A stretch of 5,191 nucleotides of DNA from Alphaproteobacteria bacterium (lineage in GTDB: Bacteria > Pseudomonadota > Alphaproteobacteria > UBA828), in assembly GCA_029937205.1 (NCBI GenBank), contig JAPYQV010000248.1, forward strand, positions 1 to 5,191, given 5' to 3'. A program made the position numbers and the translations under genes. Positions 1 through 5,106 of the stretch are shown here, one piece after another (within the stretch, counting starts at the first letter, position 1; the number at the start of each line of letters is the position of its first letter). Below the pieces are notes generated by a model. The model was not told the origin of the DNA and ran no database searches. It was given only the letters and a program-made list of their open reading frames with translations.

Positions 1-174
1 CGTATCGCCAGAGCGCTGGAAAAAGAGGTGTGGCCCCTGCTGGCATCGGGCGTGATCGCGCCGGTGATCGACAGTGAATTACCGTTGAAAGAAGTCGCTA
101 GCGCCCATGCCCGGATGGAATCGAGCCAGCATATTGGCAAAATTCTGCTAATTCCCGATGAAGGAATTTCTTAA
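1..174 (+). CDS. NAD(P)H:quinone oxidoreductase, PIG3/zeta-crystallin type (3' end only)
   Basis: Only the last 57 codons are present; the gene begins before the window and ends at TAA 172-174. The reading frame from base 1 gives RIARALEKEVWPLLASG, then VIAPVIDSELPLKEVASAH and ARMESSQHIGKILLIPDEG. This matches the end of medium-chain dehydrogenase/reductase quinone oxidoreductases of the PIG3 group: a basic-acidic helix before W-P-L-L-A-S-G, an (R/A)PVID strand, a helix with A-H-x-x-M-E-S-S, and the final H-I-G-K-I-x-L strand. These cytosolic enzymes use NADPH to reduce quinones or related enones and generally carry no zinc. The Rossmann core and nucleotide-binding loop lie outside the window, so cofactor choice cannot be judged. 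The next gene, trcR, is on the same strand 148 bp downstream; that gap argues for separate transcription but does not exclude read-through. Family assignment is fairly sure, substrate unknown. Confidence 0.85.
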   Translation, partial: RIARALEKEVWPLLASGVIAPVIDSELPLKEVASAHARMESSQHIGKILLIPDEGIS

Positions 175-190
175 CAGGCCCGATTGACCC

Positions 191-220
191 TTTACCGCGT
201 CGGCCTTAGGACGATATATC
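191..220 (+). promoter_or_regulatory. Candidate sigma-70-type promoter for trcR (weak)
   Basis: In the 148-bp gap before trcR, TTTACC (191-196) and TATATC (215-220) are separated by 18 bp, giving a start near 227 and a leader of about 95 nt. Each hexamer matches four of six consensus positions. A better -35-like TTGACG (264-269) has no acceptable -10 at 16-18 bp. No GANTC or CtrA box is seen in the gap. This is inference from consensus only. Confidence 0.22.
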
Positions 221-322
221 ACTGTCCTTACTGTCATTCGAACATGCTTGGTCGCGTGAATTCTTGACGCGGCTGAATGCACAGCCTCGGTCCGCATCGG
301 ATTTGGGACGAAAGGATAAACG

Positions 323-1123
323 ATGTCTGAACTATTGATGCCCAAAGCGACCGCCGTCTGGTTGGTCGACAATACCGCACTGACGTTCGAGCAGATTGCT
401 GCTTTTTGCGGCCTGCACGATCTGGAAGTCCAGGGCATCGCCGATGGCGAGGTCGCCGTCGGAATCCGCGGCCTCGATCCGGTTACCAACGACCAGCTCA
501 CGCGCGACGAAATCGTGCGCTGCGAGCAGGATAAAAGCCAGCGCCTGAATTTAAACGTGCCGAGCACCAAAGTTCCGCAGCGCACCCGCCGGGCGCGCTA
601 CACGCCGGTCAGCAAGCGTCAGGACCGGCCCAATGCCATCGCCTGGTTGATTAAGAATTATCCGGAACTGAACGACGCACAGATCGGTAAACTGCTCGGC
701 ACGACAAAATCTACCATCACAGCCGTACGCGAGCGTACCCATTGGAATACGCAAAATATCGCTCCCCATGACCCGCTCCTGCTTGGCATCTGCAGCGAAT
801 CGGAACTGTTGGAAGAATTGCGCAAGGCGCGCAGGCGCCAAGAACGCGAGGAGAAAAAGGCGGCGCGTGAAGCAGCGCGCAAGGCAGCGGCAAAATTAGC
901 GGCGAGCGAAGCCGCGGCAGCGTCCGCGCCGGCAGCCATCCCGCCGGAGACCGTAAGCGCACCGGAACCCGCACCAGCACCTGCCCCGGAACCTGAAGTG
1001 GAGAGCGCGACGGCGCCGGAGGCGGACAAGCTCGAGAGCGTACCCACGCCGGACGCGGAATCGGTTTTCGGTGAGAGGTCTGACGAGAGCGGTGACAAAA
1101 CGCCGCCGGCTGATTCCAGTTAG
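323..1123 (+). CDS. trcR: Cell-cycle transcriptional regulator TrcR (DUF1013 protein)
   Basis: A 266-residue DUF1013 protein. In Caulobacter, TrcR is known as an RNA-polymerase-associated factor that tracks with polymerase and influences cell-cycle gene expression; that role is transferred here by family. The family start is clear: MSELLMPKATAVWLVDNTAL, then a helix-turn-helix-like segment around 21-40 (TFEQIAAFCGLHDLEVQGIA). A basic stretch follows at about 85-100, then a second, classical-looking HTH at about 116-137 (LNDAQIGKLLGTTKSTITAV) followed by WNTQNIAPHDPLLLGICS. From about 160 a highly charged R/E/K/A helix begins, and residues 195-266 are low-complexity Ala/Pro/Glu, probably disordered. 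The ATG at 323 is favoured by AAAGGA at 311-316, six bases upstream. The stop TAG (1121-1123) overlaps the stop of the convergent CoA-transferase gene. The protein has no signal peptide or membrane segment and should be cytoplasmic or nucleoid-associated. Identification is confident; the target genes are unknown. Confidence 0.93.
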   Translation: MSELLMPKATAVWLVDNTALTFEQIAAFCGLHDLEVQGIADGEVAVGIRGLDPVTNDQLTRDEIVRCEQDKSQRLNLNVPSTKVPQRTRRARYTPVSKRQDRPNAIAWLIKNYPELNDAQIGKLLGTTKSTITAVRERTHWNTQNIAPHDPLLLGICSESELLEELRKARRRQEREEKKAAREAARKAAAKLAASEAAAASAPAAIPPETVSAPEPAPAPAPEPEVESATAPEADKLESVPTPDAESVFGERSDESGDKTPPADSS

Positions 1124-1128
1124 CCGGC
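1105..1128 (-). terminator. GC-rich hairpin at the trcR/CoA-transferase junction, candidate terminator
   Basis: GCCGGCT (1105-1111) and AGCCGGC (1122-1128) form a perfect 7-bp stem with a 10-base loop. Read on the minus strand, the stem comes right at the end of the CoA-transferase gene and is followed by GGCG and then TTTT (complement of 1097-1100). That resembles a weak intrinsic terminator for the leftward gene. The T run is only four long and is offset by four bases, so efficiency is doubtful. The right arm lies in a second structure, the 12-bp palindrome TTAGCCGGCTAA (1120-1131), which covers both stop codons. Confidence 0.4.
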
Positions 1129-2454
1129 TAAAGGTTTAGGCCCGAGCCCTTTTTTGCCGGCCTCTTCCTGGAGGCCATCTCTGAACTTCGGATGTGCAAT
1201 GGCGATCAACGCCTGGGCGCGTTCGCGCAGAGATCTGCCGCGCAATTCGGCGACGCCATATTCCGTGACCACCATATCAACATCGGTGCGCGCCGTGGTG
1301 ACCACCGAGCCCGGCGCCAAGTCGCCGACGATGCAAGAGAGATCGCCGTTTTTGGCCGTCGCATGGGTGACGAGGAATGACCGTCCGCCCTCCGCCATCA
1401 TGGCACCGCGGACAAAATCAACCTGCCCGCCGGTGCCACTATATTGCCTGCTGCCGATCGATTCGGAGCACGCCTGGCCAGTGAGATCGACCGCGATCGT
1501 CGCGTTGATCGACACCATGCCTTTATGCTGGGCGATCACGGAGACATCGTTGGTGTATTCCACCCGGTGACCTTCGATGGCTGGATTTTCGTGAAGAAAA
1601 TCATAGGTCTCTCGGGTTCCGGCGGCAAAGGTGTAGAGCGTTTTCCCGAGGTGGATCGACTTCTCTGAATTGTCGACGACGCCTTCGCGCATCAACACCC
1701 GCATGGCATCGACGAACATTTCGGTATGAATGCCGAGATGTTTGTGGCCACGCAGCGACAGGCCAACGGCGCTCGGCGCAGCGCCGAAACCGAGCTGGAT
1801 CGTGGCACCGTTGGGAATTCGTTCGGCAATGAAGGCGCCGATCTTTTGGTCTTCCGCTGTCACCGGCGGATTGGCCAGTTCAAATATGTCGCTCTCGTTT
1901 TCGACGATGGCGTCGACCTCGGAGACGTGAACACGGCAATCGCCGAACACATTTGGCACATTGGAATTGACTTCGACCGCCGCAAAGCGCGCCGTATCGA
2001 TCAGCGACCGGGTGTAATCGATACTGATCCCGACGCTCATATAACCCTCCGAATCGGGCGGCGATACCAGGGTCAAGACCGCGCCCACCTCCATATCGTC
2101 GCGCATGATTTTGGGCATTTGGCCGAAATGCATCGGCGTCATATCGTATAGACCTTCATAAACACCGGCCCGGTCAGAGCCGCCGCAAAACAGAGTGTCC
2201 CATTGAAATCGATCAGCGTATTCCGGCAACAGCAAGGTATCGCCGACAGCCGGTCCCGGCAAAATCGTACCGGCGCGGATGCGTGCCATGGTTCCGGCAC
2301 GCAAACGCTCGCCCATCGCCGCCAATATGGCGGGCGGCTGGCCGGCTAAGGTCGGCAACATCAAACGTTCGCCGTCCCGCAACTTGCTTGCCACCGCGTC
2401 GGCGCTACACAGCCGCTTTTTATATTCTGATTGCCAATCGCTTTTCGAAACCAT
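1120..2454 (-). CDS. Acetyl-CoA hydrolase/transferase family protein (probable acyl-CoA:carboxylate CoA-transferase)
   Basis: A 444-residue protein of the acetyl-CoA hydrolase/transferase family (the 4-hydroxybutyrate CoA-transferase and butyryl-CoA:acetate CoA-transferase group). These cytosolic enzymes move CoA between a thioester and a carboxylate through a glutamyl-CoA intermediate. Visible hallmarks are LGFGAAPSAV at 221-230 (CoA-binding glycine loop), GIHTEMFVDAM at 241-251 with E245 as the expected catalytic glutamate, and SRQYSGTGGQVDFVRGA at 335-351. The conserved C-terminal block VVTEYGVAELRGRSLRERA is at 395-413, followed by IAHPKFRDGL. Length is normal and the frame is intact. The ATG at 2454 is chosen because GAAGGGGA stands just upstream and homology starts soon after. 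An in-frame ATG at 2544 would add 30 residues with no family character. The acyl substrate cannot be read from the sequence; no pathway partner adjoins it. It diverges from hldE and converges on trcR with a 4-bp overlap. Confidence 0.9.
   Translation of the reverse strand: MVSKSDWQSEYKKRLCSADAVASKLRDGERLMLPTLAGQPPAILAAMGERLRAGTMARIRAGTILPGPAVGDTLLLPEYADRFQWDTLFCGGSDRAGVYEGLYDMTPMHFGQMPKIMRDDMEVGAVLTLVSPPDSEGYMSVGISIDYTRSLIDTARFAAVEVNSNVPNVFGDCRVHVSEVDAIVENESDIFELANPPVTAEDQKIGAFIAERIPNGATIQLGFGAAPSAVGLSLRGHKHLGIHTEMFVDAMRVLMREGVVDNSEKSIHLGKTLYTFAAGTRETYDFLHENPAIEGHRVEYTNDVSVIAQHKGMVSINATIAVDLTGQACSESIGSRQYSGTGGQVDFVRGAMMAEGGRSFLVTHATAKNGDLSCIVGDLAPGSVVTTARTDVDMVVTEYGVAELRGRSLRERAQALIAIAHPKFRDGLQEEAGKKGLGPKPLAG
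1130..1155 (+). terminator. Candidate rightward terminator downstream of trcR
   Basis: Just past the trcR stop, AAAGG (1130-1134) and GGC (1139-1141) can pair with GCC (1146-1148) and the following CTTTT. The left arm bulges at TTTA (1135-1138) and the loop is CCGA. A run of six T (1150-1155) follows or forms part of the arm. It lies inside the 3' end of the opposing CoA-transferase gene, as expected for tightly convergent genes. The stem is short and interrupted, so the call is tentative. Confidence 0.3.
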
Positions 2455-2637
2455 GCCGTCCCCTTCGTTGAGGCCGGATAGTGGCGCGGCGCCCCAGTGA
2501 GAGCAAGTGCCTGAAAGGGATATATGGCCATCTGGGCGCGACATCGGTTATGTTGCGCGTGCAGATCGCGGGACCTGGGCGGCGCGCTCGCCGCAACTTT
2601 GCGAAACATGTGTCATCAAACAATTGACGTGCGAAAA
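2455..2637. other. Divergent intergenic region between the CoA-transferase gene and hldE
   Basis: This 183-bp stretch must hold the leftward promoter for the CoA-transferase gene and the rightward promoter for hldE. An open frame runs through it in phase with hldE from 2524, but its translation (MAIWARHRLCCACRS and on) does not resemble an HldE N terminus. I see a TATATC-like -10 on the minus strand (2519-2524) without a convincing -35, and no good plus-strand promoter. No CtrA box or GANTC site is visible. Confidence 0.5.
2459..2466 (-). promoter_or_regulatory. Shine-Dalgarno that fixes the CoA-transferase start
   Basis: On the minus strand the bases read GAAGGGGA, ending four bases before the ATG whose first base is 2454. 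This purine-rich site supports that start over the upstream in-frame ATG at 2544. Confidence 0.6.
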
Positions 2638-4101
2638 ATGATCACCCCTTCAATTTTGGTTTCACATATCGAATGGCTAAGCCAGGCCCGAATTTTGTGT
2701 GTCGGTGATCTCATGCTCGACCGCTTCGTCTATGGTGAAGTCGAGCGCACCTCGCCGGAAGCGCCAGTGCCGATACTCGGTATCGAACGACAGTCCGTCA
2801 TGCTCGGCGGCGTCGGCAATGTGGCGCGCAACCTCATCAGTATCGGCGCCCACGCCGCTCTTCTGTCTGTCGTCGGCGACGATGAGGTCGGGCGGTTACT
2901 CACGCAGATGGTTGGCGAACAAGAGCGGATCGAGCCGCACTTGCTGGTCGAACCCGGCCGGCCTTCCACCGAAAAAACCAGATTCGTGGCGGGCGGCCAG
3001 CAGCTTCTCCGCACCGACCGCGAAACACGGCGCTGGATCGGCGAGCAAAGCGCCGAGAATCTCTTGCGCATGGCCGAAGACATCATCCCGGACTGTGACG
3101 TGCTGGTGCTCTCGGATTATGCCAAGGGCGTTCTCACGGACGATCTCTGCCAGGCCCTCATCACTTGCGCCGACGCCGCATCCAAGCCAGTGGTGGTCGA
3201 TCCGAAAGGCGAGGATTATCGCTGTTATCGGGGCGCCAGCATCATCACCCCGAATCGGCGCGAACTGGGCGCTGCCACCGGTGCCCCGGTCGGCACGGAC
3301 AGCGAAATTGTGGCCGCCGGACGGGGGTTGATCGAACAGTTGAATATTGATGCGCTGCTGGTGACGCGCAGCCAGGACGGCATGACGTTGATCTCGACCG
3401 ATGGCCGGGTCGAGCATTTGCCGGCCCAGGCGCGCGAAGTATTCGATGTATCGGGCGCCGGTGATACGGTGGTCGCCACGCTCGCAAGCGCCCTGGCGAA
3501 GGGTGTGGATTTGATCGAAGCGGCGGCCCTGGCCAACATCGCAGCCAGTGTGGTGGTGGCTAAATCGGGCACCGCCGTGGTTTATGCCGCCGATCTCCTG
3601 CATGCTGTACGGGCGGGTGATCTGACCTCTTCGGAAGCGAAAATTGTGCCGCTGTCGGCGGCGCTTGATGCAATCGAAAAATGGCGCCTGGAGGGATCTA
3701 AAATAGGCTTTACCAATGGCTGCTTCGACCTTCTTCATCCCGGACACATATCACTGCTGCGCCAGGGCAAGAGCAGTTGCGGGCGGCTGATCGTTGGCCT
3801 CAACAGCGATGCGTCGGTGCGCCGCCTGAAAGGCGAAGAACGGCCGGTACAATCGGAGAGTGCCCGCGCCCAGGTGTTGGCCTCTCTGGAAACCATCGAT
3901 CTCGTCATCATTTTCGGCGAAGACACACCGATCAATATGATCGAGGCGATTCGCCCGGACGTCCTGATAAAGGGCGGCGATTATAGCGTCGATGAAGTTG
4001 TCGGCGCGCCATACGTCCAGGAATATGGCGGCAAGGTCGTTTTGGCGAAAACCGAACCCGGATTCAGCACCAGCAGAACGATAGAGAAATTACAGCGCTA
4101 G
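2638..4101 (+). CDS. hldE: Bifunctional heptose-7-phosphate kinase / heptose-1-phosphate adenylyltransferase HldE
   Basis: HldE makes the ADP-heptose precursor of the LPS inner core in the cytoplasm. Its N-terminal domain phosphorylates D-glycero-beta-D-manno-heptose 7-phosphate at O1, and its C-terminal domain adds AMP from ATP. The 487-residue product has both domains intact. The PfkB-type kinase (about 15-325) shows VGDLMLDRF at 22-30, SPEAPVP at 39-45, GGVGNVARN at 57-65, DPKG at 188-191 and DVSGAGDT at 270-277 with catalytic base D276. The nucleotidyltransferase (about 354-487) shows FTNGCFDLLHPGH at 358-370 (HxGH at 367-370), VGLNSDASVRRLKG at 386-399, LIKGGDY at 443-449 and GFSTSRTI at 475-482. 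Length is close to E. coli HldE (477). ATG 2638 places the first kinase strand where the family has it. GTG 2629 and ATG 2608 are in frame, but none of these starts has a clear Shine-Dalgarno. No other LPS gene is in the window. Confidence 0.95.
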   Translation: MITPSILVSHIEWLSQARILCVGDLMLDRFVYGEVERTSPEAPVPILGIERQSVMLGGVGNVARNLISIGAHAALLSVVGDDEVGRLLTQMVGEQERIEPHLLVEPGRPSTEKTRFVAGGQQLLRTDRETRRWIGEQSAENLLRMAEDIIPDCDVLVLSDYAKGVLTDDLCQALITCADAASKPVVVDPKGEDYRCYRGASIITPNRRELGAATGAPVGTDSEIVAAGRGLIEQLNIDALLVTRSQDGMTLISTDGRVEHLPAQAREVFDVSGAGDTVVATLASALAKGVDLIEAAALANIAASVVVAKSGTAVVYAADLLHAVRAGDLTSSEAKIVPLSAALDAIEKWRLEGSKIGFTNGCFDLLHPGHISLLRQGKSSCGRLIVGLNSDASVRRLKGEERPVQSESARAQVLASLETIDLVIIFGEDTPINMIEAIRPDVLIKGGDYSVDEVVGAPYVQEYGGKVVLAKTEPGFSTSRTIEKLQR

Positions 4102-4138
4102 AGGGTTGCGAGGCGCATCAGAGACAAAATTGACGTGC

Positions 4139-4354
4139 TTAGCCGTAGCTTCGCCCTTTTACCCAGAAAATCTGGTCCTTAACTCTCAATTTTCGCCGTT
4201 TTAGCTCACCAAGGGATAGCGTGTTCGGCGCTGGCCGATCCGCTTCATCCTGAATTGCCTTTTCCAAATTGGCATGTTTCGCGGCGAGACTTGCGACATA
4301 ATCGTCAAATCCCAGGTCATTGCTGATTCGAACAAGATCTAACCTTGAATACAT
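4139..4354 (-). CDS. Small DUF465 (YdcH-like) protein, copy 1
   Basis: A 71-residue charged helical protein of the DUF465 family, which is widespread in Proteobacteria and has no firmly established function. The core runs from residue 22 to 62. It has the family pattern of a first helix with H27 (ASLAAKHANLEKAI), an RP-x-P turn at 40-43, and a basic second helix LKRRKLRVKDQI (51-62). A helical hairpin or coiled coil is likely; no signal peptide or membrane segment is seen. Residues 1-20 (MYSRLDLVRISNDLGFDDYV) look longer than the usual family start. The ATG at 4354 is the only ATG in the frame, an in-frame TGA lies four codons upstream, and GGGGGA stands two bases before it, which is rather close. 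The gene converges on hldE with a 37-bp gap and diverges from the second DUF465 gene. The two cores align over 41 residues without gaps. Confidence 0.82.
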   Translation of the reverse strand: MYSRLDLVRISNDLGFDDYVASLAAKHANLEKAIQDEADRPAPNTLSLGELKRRKLRVKDQIFWVKGRSYG

Positions 4355-4470
4355 CGTCCCCCAACGTCAATTTATTTGGACCGGCGCGGCAGTCGTCAAC
4401 GCCACCGGCCCAGGTTGGAATCGTGTCAGGAGTGTGCCATACCATCCCGGCATTGACCACATAATCGAAC

Positions 4471-4499
4471 AAAATATCGCGCTAATTTCTGCGCTGCAA
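4471..4499 (-). promoter_or_regulatory. Candidate promoter for the leftward DUF465 gene
   Basis: On the minus strand, TTGCAG (4499-4494) and TATTTT (4476-4471) are separated by 17 bp. The predicted start is near 4464, giving a leader of about 110 nt. The -10 matches four of six consensus positions and the -35 only three, so the call is weak. The CtrA-type box lies upstream of it, centred about 87 bp before the predicted start. Confidence 0.22.
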
Positions 4500-4542
4500 T
4501 TGACAGTTGCCGACGACCCAAGACCGCCACATAAACGAATTA

Positions 4543-4559
4543 GTTAATAAATTATTAAC
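4543..4559. promoter_or_regulatory. CtrA-type binding box, GTTAA-N7-TTAAC
   Basis: The sequence GTTAATAAATTATTAAC matches the alphaproteobacterial CtrA consensus TTAA-N7-TTAAC exactly. It is an inverted repeat (GTTAATA / TATTAAC, 3-bp centre), so the match holds on both strands. It sits in non-coding DNA about 145 bp upstream of the rightward DUF465 gene and 189 bp from the leftward one. CtrA is the master cell-cycle response regulator in this class. Binding here is inferred from the consensus; an AT-rich palindrome could also serve another factor. Confidence 0.55.
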
Positions 4560-4632
4560 ATACTTTCAATTCCTTAGGCGGGGTCGCAAATAACTTTTTT
4601 AGATAAGAAACATGCCTGTGCAAGTACTTTCA

Positions 4633-4650
4633 CTCTCGATTTTTCGAGAG
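4633..4650. repeat. Perfect 7-bp inverted repeat with TTTT loop, operator or hairpin
   Basis: CTCTCGA (4633-4639) and TCGAGAG (4644-4650) are exact complements around a TTTT loop. No T run follows on the plus strand, so it is not a standard terminator for that direction. It lies immediately upstream of a possible extended -10 (4656-4664) and would cover roughly -38 to -21 of that promoter, a position typical of an operator. Confidence 0.45.
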
Positions 4651-4655
4651 AAATT

Positions 4656-4664
4656 TGGTATGCT
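4656..4664 (+). promoter_or_regulatory. Candidate extended -10 promoter for the rightward DUF465 gene
   Basis: TGGTATGCT reads as TGN followed by a -10-like TATGCT (four of six). There is no recognisable -35, as expected for an extended -10 or an activated promoter. Transcription would start near 4671, leaving a leader of about 33 nt before the ATG at 4705. Confidence 0.25.
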
Positions 4665-4704
4665 TGCATGCGTAACAATCATGCACTGTCACAACGCGGG
4701 ATGA

Positions 4705-4905
4705 ATGATGGAAATTGAAGTGGTCGATCAAAGACTTGTCTCTCTGCGGATCGAACATCGCGACCTCGACGATGTTATTGGCAAATTGGCAGACGATCAT
4801 GAAAGCGACGATGTCCGAATGCGACGCATGAAAAAGCGAAAATTGGCGCTGAAGGACGAAATCGCCGTTCTTGAAAGCAATAAATTGCCGAATTTGATTG
4901 CCTAA
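4705..4905 (+). CDS. Small DUF465 (YdcH-like) protein, copy 2
   Basis: A 66-residue protein of the same DUF465 family as the leftward gene 350 bp away. The first helix contains LRIEHRDLDDVIGKL (14-28) with H18. The second contains the family signature MKKRKLALKDEIAVLE (42-57), and the C terminus LPNLIA is also typical. It is strongly charged, probably a helical hairpin or coiled coil, with no export signal; its molecular function is unknown. Two adjacent ATGs compete. GGGA at 4698-4701 lies six bases before ATG 4708 but only three before ATG 4705, so translation may begin at 4708 (65 residues). Its 41-residue core (13-53) aligns without gaps to residues 22-62 of the other copy, with 14 identities by hand count. 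It is probably monocistronic: the next gene is on the opposite strand. Confidence 0.85.
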   Translation: MMEIEVVDQRLVSLRIEHRDLDDVIGKLADDHESDDVRMRRMKKRKLALKDEIAVLESNKLPNLIA

Positions 4906-5090
4906 TATGGCGCCGTTTAGGCGGCGCATGCATTAGGCGGTTTGCACCGATCGAAATTCGATCTTGATAAGCGAACCGTGGCGTTTAGTAAAAAATGGAT
5001 AGGTTACGGGCAGATTTATCTGCAGGCGGCGGTGTGTTGTCTGGGGATAATGTGGCGGCTTTGGGATCGGCGGATCGGCGCTGGCTCGGG
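4906..5090. other. Convergent intergenic region with several short hairpins
   Basis: This 185-bp region separates the rightward DUF465 gene from the leftward GGDEF gene. I find no coding region in it. It has a cluster of small inverted repeats at 4910-4963, a tandem octamer GATCGGCG GATCGGCG (5065-5080) and otherwise ordinary sequence. Confidence 0.5.
4910..4927 (+). terminator. Hairpin just after the second DUF465 gene, candidate terminator without T run
   Basis: GCGCCG (4910-4915) and CGGCGC (4922-4927) make a 6-bp all-GC stem with loop TTTAGG, starting five bases after the TAA. No T tract follows, so it is more likely an RNA 3'-end stabiliser or a weak terminator than a classical one. Two more short inverted repeats follow: CGGT/ACCG at 4938-4949 and GATCGAA-A-TTCGATC at 4949-4963. 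Confidence 0.3.
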
Positions 5091-5106
5091 CTACCGCGAG
5101 GTAGCC
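5089..5106. terminator. Perfect hairpin spanning the stop codon of the GGDEF gene
   Basis: GGCTACC (5089-5095) and GGTAGCC (5100-5106) form a perfect 7-bp stem with a four-base loop. On plus-strand RNA the loop is GCGA, a stable GNRA tetraloop. A T-rich stretch with TTTTT at 5118-5122 follows about a dozen bases later. On the minus strand the stop codon of the GGDEF gene lies within the stem and no T run follows. It may act as a weak terminator for either transcript. Confidence 0.3.

Larger units (their letters stand above)
4355..4704. other. 350-bp non-coding divergent control region between two DUF465 genes
   Basis: No credible gene lies here. The region gets visibly richer in A/T from about 4535 onward than the genes around it. 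It contains a CtrA-type box (4543-4559), a perfect inverted repeat with a TTTT loop (4633-4650), candidate promoters in both directions, and one GANTC (CcrM methylation) site, GAATC, at 4418-4422. A second GANTC site, GATTC at 4325-4329, lies just inside the leftward gene. The size of the gap, for two genes of about 70 codons, suggests regulated expression. Confidence 0.6.

Noticed and set aside
658..1098. 146-codon Ser/Ala-rich open frame on the minus strand inside trcR
   Set aside because: Its composition simply mirrors the Ala/Pro/Glu-coding tail of trcR on the other strand; there is no family signature.
2524..2637. N-terminal extension of HldE as a targeting or extra domain
   Set aside because: The residues are Cys/Arg-rich without family resemblance, and the known HldE fold begins after ATG 2638.
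2896..3747. 283-codon open frame on the minus strand inside hldE
   Set aside because: It is entirely antisense to a clearly functional hldE. Its translation has no recognisable domain and looks like a product of GC-rich codon structure.
2622..4138. 11-bp direct repeat AATTGACGTGC on both sides of hldE (2622-2632 and 4128-4138), with a related AATTGACGT on the minus strand near 4364-4372
   Set aside because: A few identical 11-mers are expected by chance in about 5 kb. There is no associated transposase, target duplication or composition break, and the TTGACG in each lacks a suitably placed -10.
4320..4547. 75-codon plus-strand open frame overlapping the first DUF465 gene and the control region
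   Set aside because: No Shine-Dalgarno, no recognisable domain, and its start lies antisense within a real gene. Its end runs into the CtrA-type box.
4633..4650. Intrinsic terminator reading of the TTTT-loop inverted repeat
   Set aside because: The T residues are in the loop, not after the stem, and no gene ends just upstream on either strand.
5065..5080. Tandem octamer GATCGGCG GATCGGCG
   Set aside because: A single short duplication in GC-rich non-coding DNA, too small to imply a repeat array or a protein site.
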